Shown in pieces: positions 16,012 through 26,561 of a stretch of DNA of 64,000 nt. The notes below the pieces were generated by a model that was not told where the DNA came from, ran no database searches, and saw only the letters and a list, made by a program, of their open reading frames with translations. A program made the translations under genes and the position numbers. Positions within the stretch are counted from its first letter, which is position 1; the number at the start of each line of letters is the position of its first letter. This DNA comes from Waterburya agarophytonicola KI4 (GTDB taxonomy: Bacteria; Cyanobacteriota; Cyanobacteriia; Cyanobacteriales; Xenococcaceae): positions 1-64,000 of the forward strand of contig NZ_JADWDC010000015.1 in assembly GCF_020640915.1 (NCBI RefSeq), given 5' to 3'.

Positions 16012-17493
16012 ATGTTTGCTTCTATCTTTCAATCTAAACCGAATCTCAACAGTAAGAAAAAAAAATCAGCTAGATTGCCTTTTTCTCCATATTGGATTGC
16101 TTGTATACCTTTAGTTGCAATTATTTTAATTACTTGGAATACAGCAGCAATGGCTCAAGATGCTCAACCTTTAACTTTAGAGAGCGTTCAGGGTGCGTTA
16201 AATTCAACCTGGGTGTTGGTGGCAGCAATTCTAGTAATCTTTATGAATGCAGGGTTTGCCATGTTGGAGAGTGGATTTTGTCGTCGTAAAAACGTCGTCA
16301 ACGTCCTCGCCAAAAACTTGCTCGTCTTTGCCCTAGCAACAATGTCATTTTGGTCGATTGGCTTTTCGATCATGTTTAGCGGAGTTGATAGTCCCTTTGC
16401 TGGTAATGAAGGCTTTTTCTTGAGTAGTTCCAATCCTGCTGTCTATGGACTAGAGCCTTATCCCCAAGGATTACCCATAGCAGTTTTCTTTTTATTCCAA
16501 GCTGCTTTTGCGGGTACGGCAGCAACAATTGTATCGGGTGCAGTGGCAGAAAGAATTCAATTTGTTAGTTATGCCATGTTTAGTTTACTACTTACGGCGA
16601 TCGCTTATCCGATTGTCGGACATTGGGTATTCACTGAAAACGGCTGGCTTACCGCTCAAGGTTTTTATGACTTTGCTGGTTCGACGGTAGTTCACTCCGT
16701 TGGGGGTTGGGCAGCTTTAGTGGGGGCAATAATTTTAGGGGCGAGGAAAGGAAAATACCAAGAGGATGGAAGAGTTAACCCCATGCCCGGTCACAATATG
16801 AGTATGGCTACTCTAGGATGCTTTATTCTTTGGATTGGTTGGTTTGGTTTTAATGGTGGTTCGGAATTGGCAGCCAACGAAGCTGTTCCTTATATTGTTT
16901 TAACTAGTAACCTTGCTGCGATGAGCGGGGCTTTAAGTGCGACCATCACTAGTTGGTTGCGAGACGACAAACCCGACTTATCGATGATAATCAACGGTAT
17001 TTTGGCAGGTTTTGTAGCTATTACCGCAAGTTGCTATGTAGTAGATTATTTTGGCGCGGTAATGATTGGTTTGATCTCAGGAATCTTAGTGGTTTTCGCT
17101 ATTAGTTTGTTGGAAAGTCTCAAGGTTGACGACCCTGTAGGGGCAATTTCGGTACATTTGATTTGCGGTATTTGGGGAACTTTAGCGGTAGGACTAATCG
17201 CCAACCCAAAAAACTTACTCCAAAAAAGTTCGGAAAACCCCATATCGGGACTAGTTTATAGCGGCAACTTAGACCAATTAATCGCTCAAATGACAGGGAT
17301 TTTGTCTGTCGGGGCATTCACGCTCATTTTTAGTATTGCTGCTTGGTTTTTCATCAAACTAGTTTTTGGTTTGAGAGTGCCAGAAAAAGCGGAATTAGAT
17401 GGCTTAGATATTAGCGAACATGAAATGGAAGCCTATCATGGTTTTGTCAAAGAGTCTGATATGTTTGGCAGTAGCTTTAACTCAGATACATGA
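16012..17493 (+). CDS. amt: Ammonium transporter (Amt family)
   Basis: 493 residues. A basic leader and hydrophobic segment end at an AMAQDAQP signal-cleavage-like site, followed by about 11 transmembrane helices. Family signatures are [35 protein letters not shown] and [14 protein letters not shown]; the last two contain the twin pore histidines. The protein imports ammonium across the plasma membrane. Transcription is likely under nitrogen control, as a candidate NtcA box and strong inverted repeats lie upstream. No glnB gene is adjacent. A hairpin with a T-run follows the stop codon. Confidence 0.95.
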   Translation: MFASIFQSKPNLNSKKKKSARLPFSPYWIACIPLVAIILITWNTAAMAQDAQPLTLESVQGALNSTWVLVAAILVIFMNAGFAMLESGFCRRKNVVNVLAKNLLVFALATMSFWSIGFSIMFSGVDSPFAGNEGFFLSSSNPAVYGLEPYPQGLPIAVFFLFQAAFAGTAATIVSGAVAERIQFVSYAMFSLLLTAIAYPIVGHWVFTENGWLTAQGFYDFAGSTVVHSVGGWAALVGAIILGARKGKYQEDGRVNPMPGHNMSMATLGCFILWIGWFGFNGGSELAANEAVPYIVLTSNLAAMSGALSATITSWLRDDKPDLSMIINGILAGFVAITASCYVVDYFGAVMIGLISGILVVFAISLLESLKVDDPVGAISVHLICGIWGTLAVGLIANPKNLLQKSSENPISGLVYSGNLDQLIAQMTGILSVGAFTLIFSIAAWFFIKLVFGLRVPEKAELDGLDISEHEMEAYHGFVKESDMFGSSFNSDT

Positions 17494-17531
17494 ACTCGAT
17501 TTTAATTTTTTCGAGAATTAAATAAAAATTA

Positions 17532-17572
17532 ACTTGTCTTGCTGCTAATTATCGATTTCAAGGCAAGTTTTT
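17532..17572 (+). terminator. Terminator of amt
   Basis: ACTTGTCTTG and CAAGGCAAGT form a 10-bp stem with one G-T pair, followed by TTTT on the plus strand. It overlaps the 3' end of the convergent SRPBCC gene. Confidence 0.6.
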
Positions 17573-18018
17573 AATGGTTCGCATTTCTCTTGAGTTACTT
17601 GGTGACGATAGCGAAACATATCAGTTAACCTGGCATCTACCCACCAGCCTAAGATCAATTCAGCAAGCATACCCCCAGGAATTTCATAGGCGATCGCATC
17701 TGTCAATCTAGTTCGACCATTTTCGGCGACAAATTCATGACGATGTACCCAAGATTCCATCGGGCCTTCAGTTTGCTTATCCACAAATAAACGGTTAGGT
17801 TCGCATTCAATATGAGTTGCCACCCAGCGGATCGGAATTCCCGCCAAAGAAAGCCTAAATTCACTAATTGCCCCTACACCCAAACCACCTTCGCGACGGA
17901 TTATCTTCACAGGTTGCCAAGGAGGAGTCAGGAGATCGAGGATATCCGATCGCTCGTGAAACTGCCACACTGTTTCTACAGGTGCATCGATTAGACTAGA
18001 GTATTTGAAGTTAAGCAT
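17545..18018 (-). CDS. SRPBCC family protein (polyketide cyclase/START-like)
   Basis: About 157 residues with the helix-grip fold pattern: MLNFKYSSLIDAPVETVWQF at the start, HERSDILDLLTPPW, then beta-strands (GAISEFRLSLAGIPIRWVA, MESWVHRHEFVAENGRTRL) and a C-terminal helix. Such proteins bind lipids or other hydrophobic ligands. Cyanobacterial relatives are often labelled cell-division inhibitor-like, without strong support. The frame is open to 18048, but the ATG at 18018 gives the conserved N-terminus. It converges with amt. Confidence 0.75.
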   Translation of the reverse strand: MLNFKYSSLIDAPVETVWQFHERSDILDLLTPPWQPVKIIRREGGLGVGAISEFRLSLAGIPIRWVATHIECEPNRLFVDKQTEGPMESWVHRHEFVAENGRTRLTDAIAYEIPGGMLAELILGWWVDARLTDMFRYRHQVTQEKCEPLKTCLEIDN

Positions 18019-18159
18019 AGTTTTTCCATGAATTGAATTAATTAACAATTAGCGCGTAAAATTAGATTTGCCTTGTCTCTTCGATTTTTACTTTGCACTT
18101 AACTACTGTTAAAAGCTATACTCCAATCGAATTAGTAGTAGTAACTAACCTTAAAAAGC

Positions 18160-19506
18160 ATGGTAGCGGTAGCAATTTTAGCAGCAGGGCGTGGCACTCG
18201 AATGAAGTCCGATTTACCAAAAGTTCTACATTTGGTTGCAGGGCGATCGCTGGTCGAACGGGTACTGGATAGTTGTAGTTTATTAGATTTAGATAAACAA
18301 ATTGTCATTATTGGCTATCAAGGGGAAAAAGTTAAACAAGCCTTGAGTCATCGTCATGAAGTAAAATTTGTCGAACAAACAGAACAGTTAGGTACGGGTC
18401 ATGCGGTACAGCAAGTAATTCCCAGTCTCCAAGATTATAGGGGAGATTTACTGATATTAAACGGCGATGCACCTTTACTTCGTCCTGAAACCCTCCAAAA
18501 ATTAGTAGAAACCCATCAAACAAACAACAATGCAGCAACCCTTTTGACAGCAAACTTACCTAATCCCCAAGGTTATGGCAGGGTTTTTTGTAATGGAGAT
18601 AATTTAGTCAGTCATATTATTGAGGATCGCGATTGTAATCTAGCCCAAAAACAGAATCGTCGAGTTAATGCAGGAATCTATTGTTTCAATTGGGAAAAAT
18701 TAGCGGGCGCACTACCTCAACTATCAACCAATAACGATCAAAAGGAGTACTATCTAACAGAAGTAGTAGATTATCTCGATCGCGTGATGGCATTTGATGC
18801 GGAAGACTATCGGGAAACTAACGGCATCAACGATCGCCAACAACTATCAGCAGCTTACGATATTTTACAGGCAAGAATTAAAGATAATTGGATGAAAGCA
18901 GGGGTGACTATGGTTAATCCCGACAGCATTACCATTGATGAAACTGTCGAACTAGAACCCGATGTTATTTTAGAACCCCAAACTCACTTGAGAGGCAATA
19001 CTAAAATTGCCACGGGTAGTCGTATTGGTCCTGGTAGTCTGATTGAAGATAGCATTATTGGTAATAATGTCACAGTGGCATATTCTGTGGTCTTAGGTTC
19101 ACGGGTATCTCACAATACTACGGTAGGCCCTTACGCACACTTGCGGGGAGACGTGGTTTTAGGAGAAGGCTGTCGCGTGGGTAACTTTGTCGAGATGAAA
19201 AAAAGCAATATTGGCTCGAATACTAAAGTGGCACACTTATCCTATATTGGTAATGCAACTCTCGAAGAAAACGTTAATATTGGTGCGGGGACGATTACCG
19301 CTAACTATGATGGCAAAAATAAACACTCTACAACCATCAAAGAAGGTACTAAAACAGGCTCGAATAGCGTTTTAGTTGCTCCAGTAACTATAGGTAAAAA
19401 CGTCACCGTTGCTGCGGGTTCAGTGGTGACTCAAGATGTAAAAGATAATGCTTTGGTAGTAGCGCGATCGCGTCAGAAAGAAATTTCTGATTGGCATCAG
19501 GATTAG
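18160..19506 (+). CDS. glmU: Bifunctional GlmU (GlcN-1-P acetyltransferase / GlcNAc-1-P uridylyltransferase)
   Basis: 448 residues, full length. The N-terminal pyrophosphorylase domain has the nucleotide loop [18 protein letters not shown], and the metal region [10 protein letters not shown] is present. The C-terminal left-handed beta-helix consists of hexapeptide repeats (about 250-440) with the acetyltransferase site region [11 protein letters not shown] and [15 protein letters not shown]. It makes UDP-GlcNAc for peptidoglycan and lipid A. It is monocistronic as far as can be seen. nagA, elsewhere in the window, feeds the same amino-sugar pool. Confidence 0.97.
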   Translation: MVAVAILAAGRGTRMKSDLPKVLHLVAGRSLVERVLDSCSLLDLDKQIVIIGYQGEKVKQALSHRHEVKFVEQTEQLGTGHAVQQVIPSLQDYRGDLLILNGDAPLLRPETLQKLVETHQTNNNAATLLTANLPNPQGYGRVFCNGDNLVSHIIEDRDCNLAQKQNRRVNAGIYCFNWEKLAGALPQLSTNNDQKEYYLTEVVDYLDRVMAFDAEDYRETNGINDRQQLSAAYDILQARIKDNWMKAGVTMVNPDSITIDETVELEPDVILEPQTHLRGNTKIATGSRIGPGSLIEDSIIGNNVTVAYSVVLGSRVSHNTTVGPYAHLRGDVVLGEGCRVGNFVEMKKSNIGSNTKVAHLSYIGNATLEENVNIGAGTITANYDGKNKHSTTIKEGTKTGSNSVLVAPVTIGKNVTVAAGSVVTQDVKDNALVVARSRQKEISDWHQD

Positions 19507-19571
19507 GTAATAAGTAATAAATAAATAATACTGTTATGGGGGCGGACGGTTGTTTGCCCTTAATAAACCTC

Positions 19572-19991
19572 TCAATTCTCAATCTCATATGCTTCTAGCC
19601 AATTGAGTATGGCGGTTGGTAAATCTATTCTGATTCTTTTAGCTGGATCGATGGAAACGTGGTTAGTTTTAGCTTTAACGAGAATTTTATCTGAGTTGGC
19701 GACATGAAATATTTGGTAATTGACGGCAAATTCCCTGCTGTTGATTAGCTTGGTTGTTAGATTGATAGTAATGCGATCGCCACAAAACAACGGACGCAAA
19801 AAGTCTATTTCCCCACGAACAATTGGTAAAGCGATTTTTTTTTCTTCTATAATTTGCTTAAGATTAATTCTCGAACTTGCCAAAGACTCTTCATAGGCTT
19901 CGTGACAGATTTCCATCCCTTTAGCAAAATAGATTACTCCCGCAGCGTCGGTGTCTGCTAAATATATTCGCCGTGAATATTGAAATGGCAT
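19572..19991 (-). CDS. Hotdog-fold acyl-CoA thioesterase, probable 1,4-dihydroxy-2-naphthoyl-CoA hydrolase
   Basis: 139 residues of the 4-hydroxybenzoyl-CoA thioesterase superfamily, with the catalytic-Asp loop YLADTDAAGVIYFAKGMEICHEAYE and the core strand FLRPLFCGDRITI. In cyanobacteria this group is the DHNA-CoA hydrolase that releases DHNA during phylloquinone synthesis. The menC gene about 11 kb away is consistent with the pathway being present. It is divergent from the alpha/beta hydrolase, with start codons only about 45 bp apart, so the promoters overlap. Confidence 0.8.
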   Translation of the reverse strand: MPFQYSRRIYLADTDAAGVIYFAKGMEICHEAYEESLASSRINLKQIIEEKKIALPIVRGEIDFLRPLFCGDRITINLTTKLINSREFAVNYQIFHVANSDKILVKAKTNHVSIDPAKRIRIDLPTAILNWLEAYEIEN

Positions 19992-20035
19992 TTTGCGATA
20001 ACTTGTTTAATGGTTATAAATATTATTTATCATTT

Positions 20036-20920
20036 ATGTTTCCTAGTTATCTTCCTGCCGAAGTCGCTACTCTGACTGAATCTACTTCCATCGCTTTAGC
20101 CCAAGAGATTAAACTCGCATCTATATCTACACCATTAAGTCAATTAGAAATTGCAACCACCTATATTCATCAAGGGGAAGGCAATACGCCAATTTTATTA
20201 ATCCATGGATTTGATAGTTCTCTCCTAGAATTTAGGCGTTTGATTCCTCTCTTAAAAGAAAAACAGTCTACCTGGGCATTAGACTTATTCGGGTTTGGCT
20301 TTTCTCAGCGCAACTTAGATATTCCTCTAAATCCTGAGAATATTAAAACCCACCTTTATCATTTCTGGAAGACTCTAATTAAACAGCCTGTAATTCTAGC
20401 AGGTGCATCCATGGGAGGCGCAGCAGCCATTGATTTTACCCTTACTTATCCCGAAGCGGTAGAAAAGCTAATTCTTTTGGATAGTGCGGGGTTAGTCAAG
20501 CAGCCAAGCATCGGCAAATTTATGTTTCCCCCCATAGATTATTTGGCGACAGAATTTTTACGCAATCCCAAAGTACGTCAAAGTATTAGTGAAACTGCCT
20601 ATTTTGATAAAAGCTTTGCCAGTTTAGACGCTCGAACTTGTGCTGCGTTACACCTTAAATGCTTAAATTGGAACAAATCATTGATTGCTTTCACCAAAAG
20701 TGGCGGTTATGGCTCTTTTGCTAGTCTAATCTCAGATATAAAACAGCAGACTCTAATTATATGGGGAAAACAAGACAATATTGTCGGAACTAAAGGTGCG
20801 GGAAAGTTTGCCAAAGCAATTCCTAACAGTAAGCTAGTTTGGATCGATAATTGCGGTCATGTTCCCCATCTAGAAAAGCCCCAACTCACCGCAGGGATTA
20901 TTTTAGACTTTGTAGGTTAA
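20036..20920 (+). CDS. Alpha/beta-fold hydrolase
   Basis: About 294 residues. The fold is shown by the oxyanion strand ILLIHGFDSS, nucleophile elbow LAGASMGGAAA (Ser), acid region LIIWGKQDNIV and catalytic His in DNCGHVPHLEKP. The substrate is unknown; MenH-like, haloperoxidase-like and chlorophyll-related hydrolases share this layout. The open frame extends upstream to 19973, but the ATG at 20036 (MFPSYLPAEVATL) avoids overlap with the divergent thioesterase. Because that neighbour probably acts in quinone synthesis, a metabolic link is possible but unproven. Confidence 0.85.
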   Translation: MFPSYLPAEVATLTESTSIALAQEIKLASISTPLSQLEIATTYIHQGEGNTPILLIHGFDSSLLEFRRLIPLLKEKQSTWALDLFGFGFSQRNLDIPLNPENIKTHLYHFWKTLIKQPVILAGASMGGAAAIDFTLTYPEAVEKLILLDSAGLVKQPSIGKFMFPPIDYLATEFLRNPKVRQSISETAYFDKSFASLDARTCAALHLKCLNWNKSLIAFTKSGGYGSFASLISDIKQQTLIIWGKQDNIVGTKGAGKFAKAIPNSKLVWIDNCGHVPHLEKPQLTAGIILDFVG

Positions 20921-20946
20921 ACCCTAGGTTTAGATTGAAATTAAGA

Positions 20947-21285
20947 TTAGGCAAATATTTTATTGCGGATTGTTGCTATTAGCATATCTAATATAGGATA
21001 GCCTACGCCAAAGCAGAGGGTAAAAAGGGCAATGATTTGTACTGGGGTAATACTGGCGTTGGGATAGGCATAAACCGCAGAAACATAAAAAATCACGCTT
21101 AACAAGAGTCCCAAGGTAAGACAAGATACCAAAGTTTTGACCAACACTACCTTGAAATCGAATTCTCTGGCTTGACGAATAGATCTGTTTACATAATCGC
21201 CGATAACTGAATTTAATCCAGCACTAATTATCCCTCCCGCGATCGCAGCTTGAGCAATATGATTAGATGATGCAAAAATATCCAT
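20947..21285 (-). CDS. Small integral membrane protein, unknown
   Basis: 112 residues. Three hydrophobic segments are visible: about 12-30 (AAIAGGIISAGLNSVIG), about 47-70 (LVKTLVSCLTLGLLLSVIFY) and about 82-103 (VQIIALFTLCFGVGYPILDM). A basic loop (NRSIRQAREFDFKV) separates the first two. I do not recognise the family. It could be a small channel- or holin-like protein, but no motif supports that. It is an isolated gene, convergent with the alpha/beta hydrolase. Confidence 0.65.
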   Translation of the reverse strand: MDIFASSNHIAQAAIAGGIISAGLNSVIGDYVNRSIRQAREFDFKVVLVKTLVSCLTLGLLLSVIFYVSAVYAYPNASITPVQIIALFTLCFGVGYPILDMLIATIRNKIFA

Positions 21286-21379
21286 TTCTTACCTCAGTAC
21301 ATTAAATTGACATAGTTGTCTTTAGTTAAACAGATCTATCTGCTTAATATTAAGTACCTGGTTCTAATAGTTAGAATAG

Positions 21380-22000
21380 TTAAAGAAACTTAAGGCTTTT
21401 ATCGCCAGATTGCAACAAAATAACTCCCGTATGTCCTGTGATCGTCCATATAATCGACCTCGCACCATCCCGCAGACACTTTTCTAAAGGTTCGGGTGGA
21501 TTTTTAGAAGGTACGGCAATAGGTTTAAAGTCAATACCTTGACTGCCAAAGACAATATCGCCGATAATCTTGGCTCTTGTCATATGATTTTCTGAGGTAA
21601 TTAGATACACGCTGTCTATGCCCTGAGCTTTTAGTTCGTCAACTAAAGTAGTAAAGTTGGTGACAGTATCTCTTGCACGATAATCAAAATGTAAGCGATC
21701 GCTTTCTATGCCTGCTTTGGCAAAGATTTTTTGGGCGTATTCTTGGGGACTTCCCGAGGAAATCCAAATAGGTAAATCGGGATACTCTTGAGCTAGTTTG
21801 GCTGCAAAACGTTCTCTTTCTTCATGTCCGCCTAAAACTAATAAAGCTTCAGGATTATTGTTAACAGAATTATGGATTGGTTTGAATCCAACACAGAGAG
21901 ATGTTGCAACAACAGATAATAGTATTAACCTTCTTAGTTTGCCGATGGGGTTAACTACAACTAGCTTGGATTCATCTCTAGATTGGAAACTTAAAAACAT
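21380..22000 (-). CDS. YdcF/ElyC-family (DUF218) protein
   Basis: 206 residues. One N-terminal hydrophobic segment (LRRLILLSVVATSLCVGF) precedes a DUF218 Rossmann-like domain. Family signatures are EALLVLGGHEERERFAAKLA, PIWISSGSPQEYA and VYLITSENHMTRAK. The ElyC/SanA/YdcF group is linked to envelope integrity and lipid-carrier handling in enterobacteria; the reaction is unclear. The domain should face the periplasm. It reads away from the upstream-divergent aspS with a 250-bp gap in which I see no gene. Confidence 0.82.
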   Translation of the reverse strand: MFLSFQSRDESKLVVVNPIGKLRRLILLSVVATSLCVGFKPIHNSVNNNPEALLVLGGHEERERFAAKLAQEYPDLPIWISSGSPQEYAQKIFAKAGIESDRLHFDYRARDTVTNFTTLVDELKAQGIDSVYLITSENHMTRAKIIGDIVFGSQGIDFKPIAVPSKNPPEPLEKCLRDGARSIIWTITGHTGVILLQSGDKSLKFL

Positions 22001-22250
22001 AGGCTGTCGAGCTTCGGTTAGCTTTAATTTATACCAGCAGATGATGCTCGTAAATTATAAAGATTAAAAAAAGATTTTGCGGTAATTGCGATCGCTCTGA
22101 CACATTTTTTTCAATAAAACTTAACCATATTGTATAACCCGCCATGGGAAACGTCTCTAGGTAAACAAAAAAAGAGTCTACAACAAGGGTACAGATTTTG
22201 TTACTCTTGAAGACGCTGTATTTCAAATCATATTCATTTAGCTAGCAAGC

Positions 22251-24044
22251 ATGAGAACTAATTACTGTGGCGAATTGCGAGCCGAACATATAGACCAAAC
22301 CGTTACTATTTATGGCTGGATCGATCGTCGTCGCGATCATGGAGGAGTTATTTTTATCGACTTACGCGATCGCACGGGAACAGTACAAATTGTTAGCGAT
22401 CCCCAACGCACTCCACAATCTTATGCCGATGCAGAATCTCTCCGCAGTGAATATGTCATTAAAGCCATAGGAAAAGTCAGTCAACGTCCAACCGAATCAT
22501 TAAACGATAAACTACCCACAGGACAAATAGAAATCTATGCCGAATCCATTGAAGTACTAAATGCAGTAAGCAAACAATTGCCGTTTCCAGTTTCTACCGC
22601 CGATACAGAAAATGTCGGGGAAAAGTTACGACTCAAACATCGCTACTTAGATCTAAGACGAGATCGCATGGCGAAGAATTTAAGATTGCGCCATGAAGTC
22701 GTCAAAGCAATGCGGAGATTCCTAGAAGATACAGAAAACTTCATCGAAGTAGAGACTCCGATCTTAACTCGTTCGACTCCCGAAGGAGCAAGGGATTATC
22801 TCGTACCATCGCGGGTTAATCCTGGGGATTGGTATGCTTTGCCCCAATCTCCCCAACTATTCAAACAATTATTAATGGTATCAGGATGCGATCGCTATTA
22901 TCAAATAGCCCGTTGTTTCCGCGATGAAGATTTGCGCGCCGACAGACAGCCAGAATTCACTCAGCTAGATATGGAAATGAGTTTCCTATCTCAAGATGAA
23001 ATTATTGCTCTCAATGAGGCTTTAATCGCTCACATCTTTAAGACTGTAAAAAATATTGATATTTTTCTACCTCTACCTCGTATTACCTATGCTGATGCCA
23101 TGGCGCGCTACGGTACAGATCGACCAGATACCCGTTTCGATCTCCAATTAGTCGATGTATCCGATATCTTTGCAGACTCTGGATTTAAAGTCTTTTCTGG
23201 TGCGATTAAAAACGGCGGACAAGTAAAAGTATTACCCATCCCCAACGGTAATGATGCGATTTCTAATGTTCGGATCAAACCCAAAGGAGATATCTTTAAC
23301 GAAGCTGTCACCGCTGGGGCTAAAGGAATTGCTTACATTCGAGTCCGAGAAAATAACGAAATCGATACTATTGGTGCAATTAAAGAAAATCTCAGCGAAG
23401 AGCAAAAACAAGATCTATTAAGCCGTACTGGAGCAAAACCAGGACACTTACTCTTATTTGGTGCGGGAGACACTGCCACAGTCAATAAATCCCTCGATCG
23501 CTTGCGTTTATTTGTCGCTCAGGAAATGGGATTAATCGACAACGAGAAAGTAAACCTACTTTGGGTGACAGAATTTCCGATGTTTGAGTGGAATGGTGAT
23601 GAGAAACGCTATGAAGCACTCCACCATCCCTTCACCGCACCCTATCCCGAAGATAGAGACGATCTAACCACTGCGAGAGCGCAAGCCTATGACATGATCT
23701 ATAACGGGATCGAAATAGGTGGAGGAAGCCTGAGAATCTATCAAAAAGAACTCCAATCAGAAGTCTTTAAAGAGATCGGACTATCGGAAGCAGAAGCTAA
23801 TGAAAAATTTGGCTTCCTCTTAGAAGCGTTTGAATATGGTACGCCTCCCCACGGTGGGATCGCCTTCGGTTTAGATAGATTAGTAATGTTACTCGCAGGG
23901 GAAGAATCAATTCGCGATGTAATTGCCTTCCCCAAAACCCAACAAGCTAGCTGCTTATTGACCGATGCACCCAGTGCGGTTAATCCCAGACAGCTTAAGG
24001 AATTGGAAATAGCCTCGACTTTTAAACCGAAAAAAGATGCTTAA
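22251..24044 (+). CDS. aspS: Aspartyl-tRNA synthetase
   Basis: 597 residues, bacterial-type class II synthetase with anticodon-binding OB fold ([20 protein letters not shown]), motif 2 region [20 protein letters not shown], an inserted GAD domain (about 290-420) and motif 3 [15 protein letters not shown]. It charges tRNA-Asp, and possibly tRNA-Asn if the organism uses the indirect Asn pathway, which cannot be judged here. Length and motifs are standard. The ATG at 22251 fits the conserved MRTNYCGEL start. Confidence 0.97.
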   Translation: MRTNYCGELRAEHIDQTVTIYGWIDRRRDHGGVIFIDLRDRTGTVQIVSDPQRTPQSYADAESLRSEYVIKAIGKVSQRPTESLNDKLPTGQIEIYAESIEVLNAVSKQLPFPVSTADTENVGEKLRLKHRYLDLRRDRMAKNLRLRHEVVKAMRRFLEDTENFIEVETPILTRSTPEGARDYLVPSRVNPGDWYALPQSPQLFKQLLMVSGCDRYYQIARCFRDEDLRADRQPEFTQLDMEMSFLSQDEIIALNEALIAHIFKTVKNIDIFLPLPRITYADAMARYGTDRPDTRFDLQLVDVSDIFADSGFKVFSGAIKNGGQVKVLPIPNGNDAISNVRIKPKGDIFNEAVTAGAKGIAYIRVRENNEIDTIGAIKENLSEEQKQDLLSRTGAKPGHLLLFGAGDTATVNKSLDRLRLFVAQEMGLIDNEKVNLLWVTEFPMFEWNGDEKRYEALHHPFTAPYPEDRDDLTTARAQAYDMIYNGIEIGGGSLRIYQKELQSEVFKEIGLSEAEANEKFGFLLEAFEYGTPPHGGIAFGLDRLVMLLAGEESIRDVIAFPKTQQASCLLTDAPSAVNPRQLKELEIASTFKPKKDA

Positions 24045-24084
24045 GACTAGGTGACTAGGTGACTAGGTGACTGGGTGACGGGGA
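24045..24084 (+). repeat. Octamer tandem repeat downstream of aspS
   Basis: GACTAGGT is repeated three times exactly, then GACTGGGT and a degenerate fifth copy, starting directly after the aspS stop codon. Confidence 0.85.
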
Positions 24085-24197
24085 GATCGATAAACTCCTC
24101 GTTCCTCAAAAAATGGTATTCTAAAATCTAAATAAAATTCTTTAAAGTCAAAATATAGCAAGATTGATTAATCAAAAATATTTGATAATTTGAAATT

Positions 24198-24761
24198 ATG
24201 CCATCATCTAAATTTAATCCAGATGAACAATATGAAGAGGAAACTCTGACGATTGTTGATGAAAGTGGGCGATCGCTTCCTTGTTATATCGAACAGTCTT
24301 TAGAGATCGACAACATGACCTACTTGTTATTAGTACCAGTAGATATTCCTGTAGTCATTATGAGCATCAATAGCGATAGTGAAGATGAAATGGAAGCATC
24401 TATGCTAGATGATGAAGAAGCGATCGCCCTGATTTTTGATAATGCTAAAGCAGTCTTAGCAGAGCAAAATCTTTTACTACATCACACTGGATATACTTTA
24501 ACCGCTATAGGGGAACTTCCTCCTATTGAAGAGGATCAAATATTAACTCTTGATGCGGATGGAATAGATGATGATATTGAAGAGGAAGAATTACAGTCTT
24601 TAGCGCATTTTTATCATGCAGGGCAAAAATATGGCATCTATACTCCCCTAACTCCTCTATTATTTTTTGCTCGATACGACGCGCAAAATCGCTTAGAATT
24701 GGTATCCCCCGATCAAGACGATTTGATGCCAATTTTAGAAGAGTTATTATCAGAAGATTGA
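24198..24761 (+). CDS. DUF3727 domain protein
   Basis: 187 residues, strongly acidic. An N-terminal DUF1292-like strand region (ETLTIVDESGRSLPCYIEQS) is followed by the DUF3727 part (GYTLTAIGELPPIEED, YGIYTPLTPLLFFARYD) and an Asp/Glu-rich tail. The family is confined to cyanobacteria and plastids and its role is not established. It lies 63 bp upstream of the flavodiiron-type gene on the same strand and may be co-transcribed. Confidence 0.8.
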   Translation: MPSSKFNPDEQYEEETLTIVDESGRSLPCYIEQSLEIDNMTYLLLVPVDIPVVIMSINSDSEDEMEASMLDDEEAIALIFDNAKAVLAEQNLLLHHTGYTLTAIGELPPIEEDQILTLDADGIDDDIEEEELQSLAHFYHAGQKYGIYTPLTPLLFFARYDAQNRLELVSPDQDDLMPILEELLSED

Positions 24762-24824
24762 TAGAGACTGGACAATTATTCAGTAAACTAAAATTAAGAA
24801 TAATAAAGATGCTATAAATCAACT

Positions 24825-26561
24825 ATGTCTCCTGTAAACAAAGCCAAGGATGTTCAGGTATTTCCCGTTGCAGCTAATACTCGCGTATTGCGATCGCGTA
24901 CTTGGGATAGACTCAAGTTTGAAATAGAATATGCCTTGCAAAAAGGAACTACCGCTAATTCTTATTTAATAGAAGGAGATAAAACAGCTTTATTCGATCC
25001 GCCTGGGGAATCTTTCACGGACATCTTTCTCGACGCACTCAAAGAAAGAATAGATCCTCAAACTATTGATTATGTTATTTTGGGACACATTAACCCCAAT
25101 CGAGCAAAAACTCTTCAAGCTCTACTAGAAATTGCACCGAATATCACAATTGTCTGTACTAATCCTGGGGCAATATCTCTGCGTAAAATTTTGGCAGAAA
25201 CAGAATTAAACATCCAGGTAATTAAAGGAGAAGAAACCCTCGATTTGGGACAGGGACATGTATTAGAATTTACCCCGACAGCAAATCCCCGCTATCCCGA
25301 TCATCTTTGCACTTACGATCGCAAAACTGCCGTACTTTATACCGATAAACTGTTTGGCTGTCATGTATGTGGCGATCGCGTTTTTGATGAAGGTTGGACG
25401 ATCGATCTAGAAGATCGTCGCTATTATTTTGATTGTTTGATGGCACCCCATGCGCGCCAAATTATCAATAGTTTAGACAAAATCAAAGATAAACCAGCCC
25501 GTATCTATGGTACGGGACACGGTTCTTTAGTTAGATATAGTTTAATCGAATTAACAGCCGATTATCGTAATTGGGCAAAACAACAAAGCGATCGCGATTT
25601 GAGCGTAGCTTTAATTTATGCTTCTGCTTATGGTAATACTGCAACTATTGCCCAGGCGATCGCGAGGGGAATCACGAAAGCAGGGGTGGCAGTCGAATCG
25701 ATTAATGCGGAATCTGCCAAACCCGAAGAAATAGAAAGTGCGATTAAAAAATCTGCGGGCTTCATCATGGGTTCGCCAACCTTGGGAGGACACGCTCCAA
25801 CCCAGATTCAGGCAGCTTTAGGGATTGTTTTGGCAAATGCAGCCAAAACTCAATTATCGGGGGTATTTGGTTCGTTTGGTTGGAGTGGGGAAGCGGTAGA
25901 CTTGCTAGAAAATAAATTCCGCAATGCAGGATATAAGATGGGTTTTGAACCAATTCGGGTTAAGTTTACTCCTACCGATGCGGTATTAAAAACCTGCGAA
26001 GAAGCAGGAACAGATTTTGCTCAAGAATTGAAAAAAGCCAAACGTAAAAGCAAAAAAGTCAGACAAGCCCAAGGAATTACTTCCAATGTAGATCGCACGG
26101 CGCAAGCTGTAGGAAGATTGGTAGGTTCGATGTGTATTGTCACTACCAAAAAAGAAGAAGTATCGGGGGCGATGTTGGCTTCTTGGGTATCTCAAGCAAC
26201 TTTTAGTCCTCCTGGTTTGACTGTGGCGGTGGCGAAAGAAAGAGCGATCGAATCTTTGTTATATAAAGGCAATAGTTTTGTGTTAAATGTCTTACCCGAA
26301 GGCAATCATCTTGGTATGATGAAGCATTTCTTAAAACCTTTTGCCCCTGGTGAAGATCGTTTTGAAGGGATATCAACCGAAGAAGCGGAAAACGGCTGTC
26401 CTATTTTGACGGATTCTTTAGCTTATGTAGAATGTCAGGTAGCTAACCGTATGGAGTGTGGCGATCATTGGTTATTATATGCCGTTGCTCAACAAGGTAA
26501 GGTATTTGAATCTGATGCAGTTACTGCTATTCATCATCGCAAATCAGGAACTCATTATTGA
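24825..26561 (+). CDS. Diflavin flavoprotein (A-type, Flv1/Flv2-like)
   Basis: 578 residues in three modules: a metallo-beta-lactamase-like domain (about 20-255), a flavodoxin domain (about 265-410; LIYASAYGNTATIAQAIARG, GSPTLGGHAP) and a C-terminal flavin-reductase domain (about 430-578). Cyanobacterial Flv proteins reduce O2 to water using NAD(P)H or ferredoxin and protect photosystem I as heterodimers. The diiron ligands are not canonical: GHINPNRAK stands where H-x-E-x-D-H is expected. This places the protein in the Flv1/Flv2 class, which pairs with Flv3/Flv4. No partner gene is in the window. Its stop overlaps the convergent neighbour by 7 bp. Confidence 0.9.
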   Translation: MSPVNKAKDVQVFPVAANTRVLRSRTWDRLKFEIEYALQKGTTANSYLIEGDKTALFDPPGESFTDIFLDALKERIDPQTIDYVILGHINPNRAKTLQALLEIAPNITIVCTNPGAISLRKILAETELNIQVIKGEETLDLGQGHVLEFTPTANPRYPDHLCTYDRKTAVLYTDKLFGCHVCGDRVFDEGWTIDLEDRRYYFDCLMAPHARQIINSLDKIKDKPARIYGTGHGSLVRYSLIELTADYRNWAKQQSDRDLSVALIYASAYGNTATIAQAIARGITKAGVAVESINAESAKPEEIESAIKKSAGFIMGSPTLGGHAPTQIQAALGIVLANAAKTQLSGVFGSFGWSGEAVDLLENKFRNAGYKMGFEPIRVKFTPTDAVLKTCEEAGTDFAQELKKAKRKSKKVRQAQGITSNVDRTAQAVGRLVGSMCIVTTKKEEVSGAMLASWVSQATFSPPGLTVAVAKERAIESLLYKGNSFVLNVLPEGNHLGMMKHFLKPFAPGEDRFEGISTEEAENGCPILTDSLAYVECQVANRMECGDHWLLYAVAQQGKVFESDAVTAIHHRKSGTHY

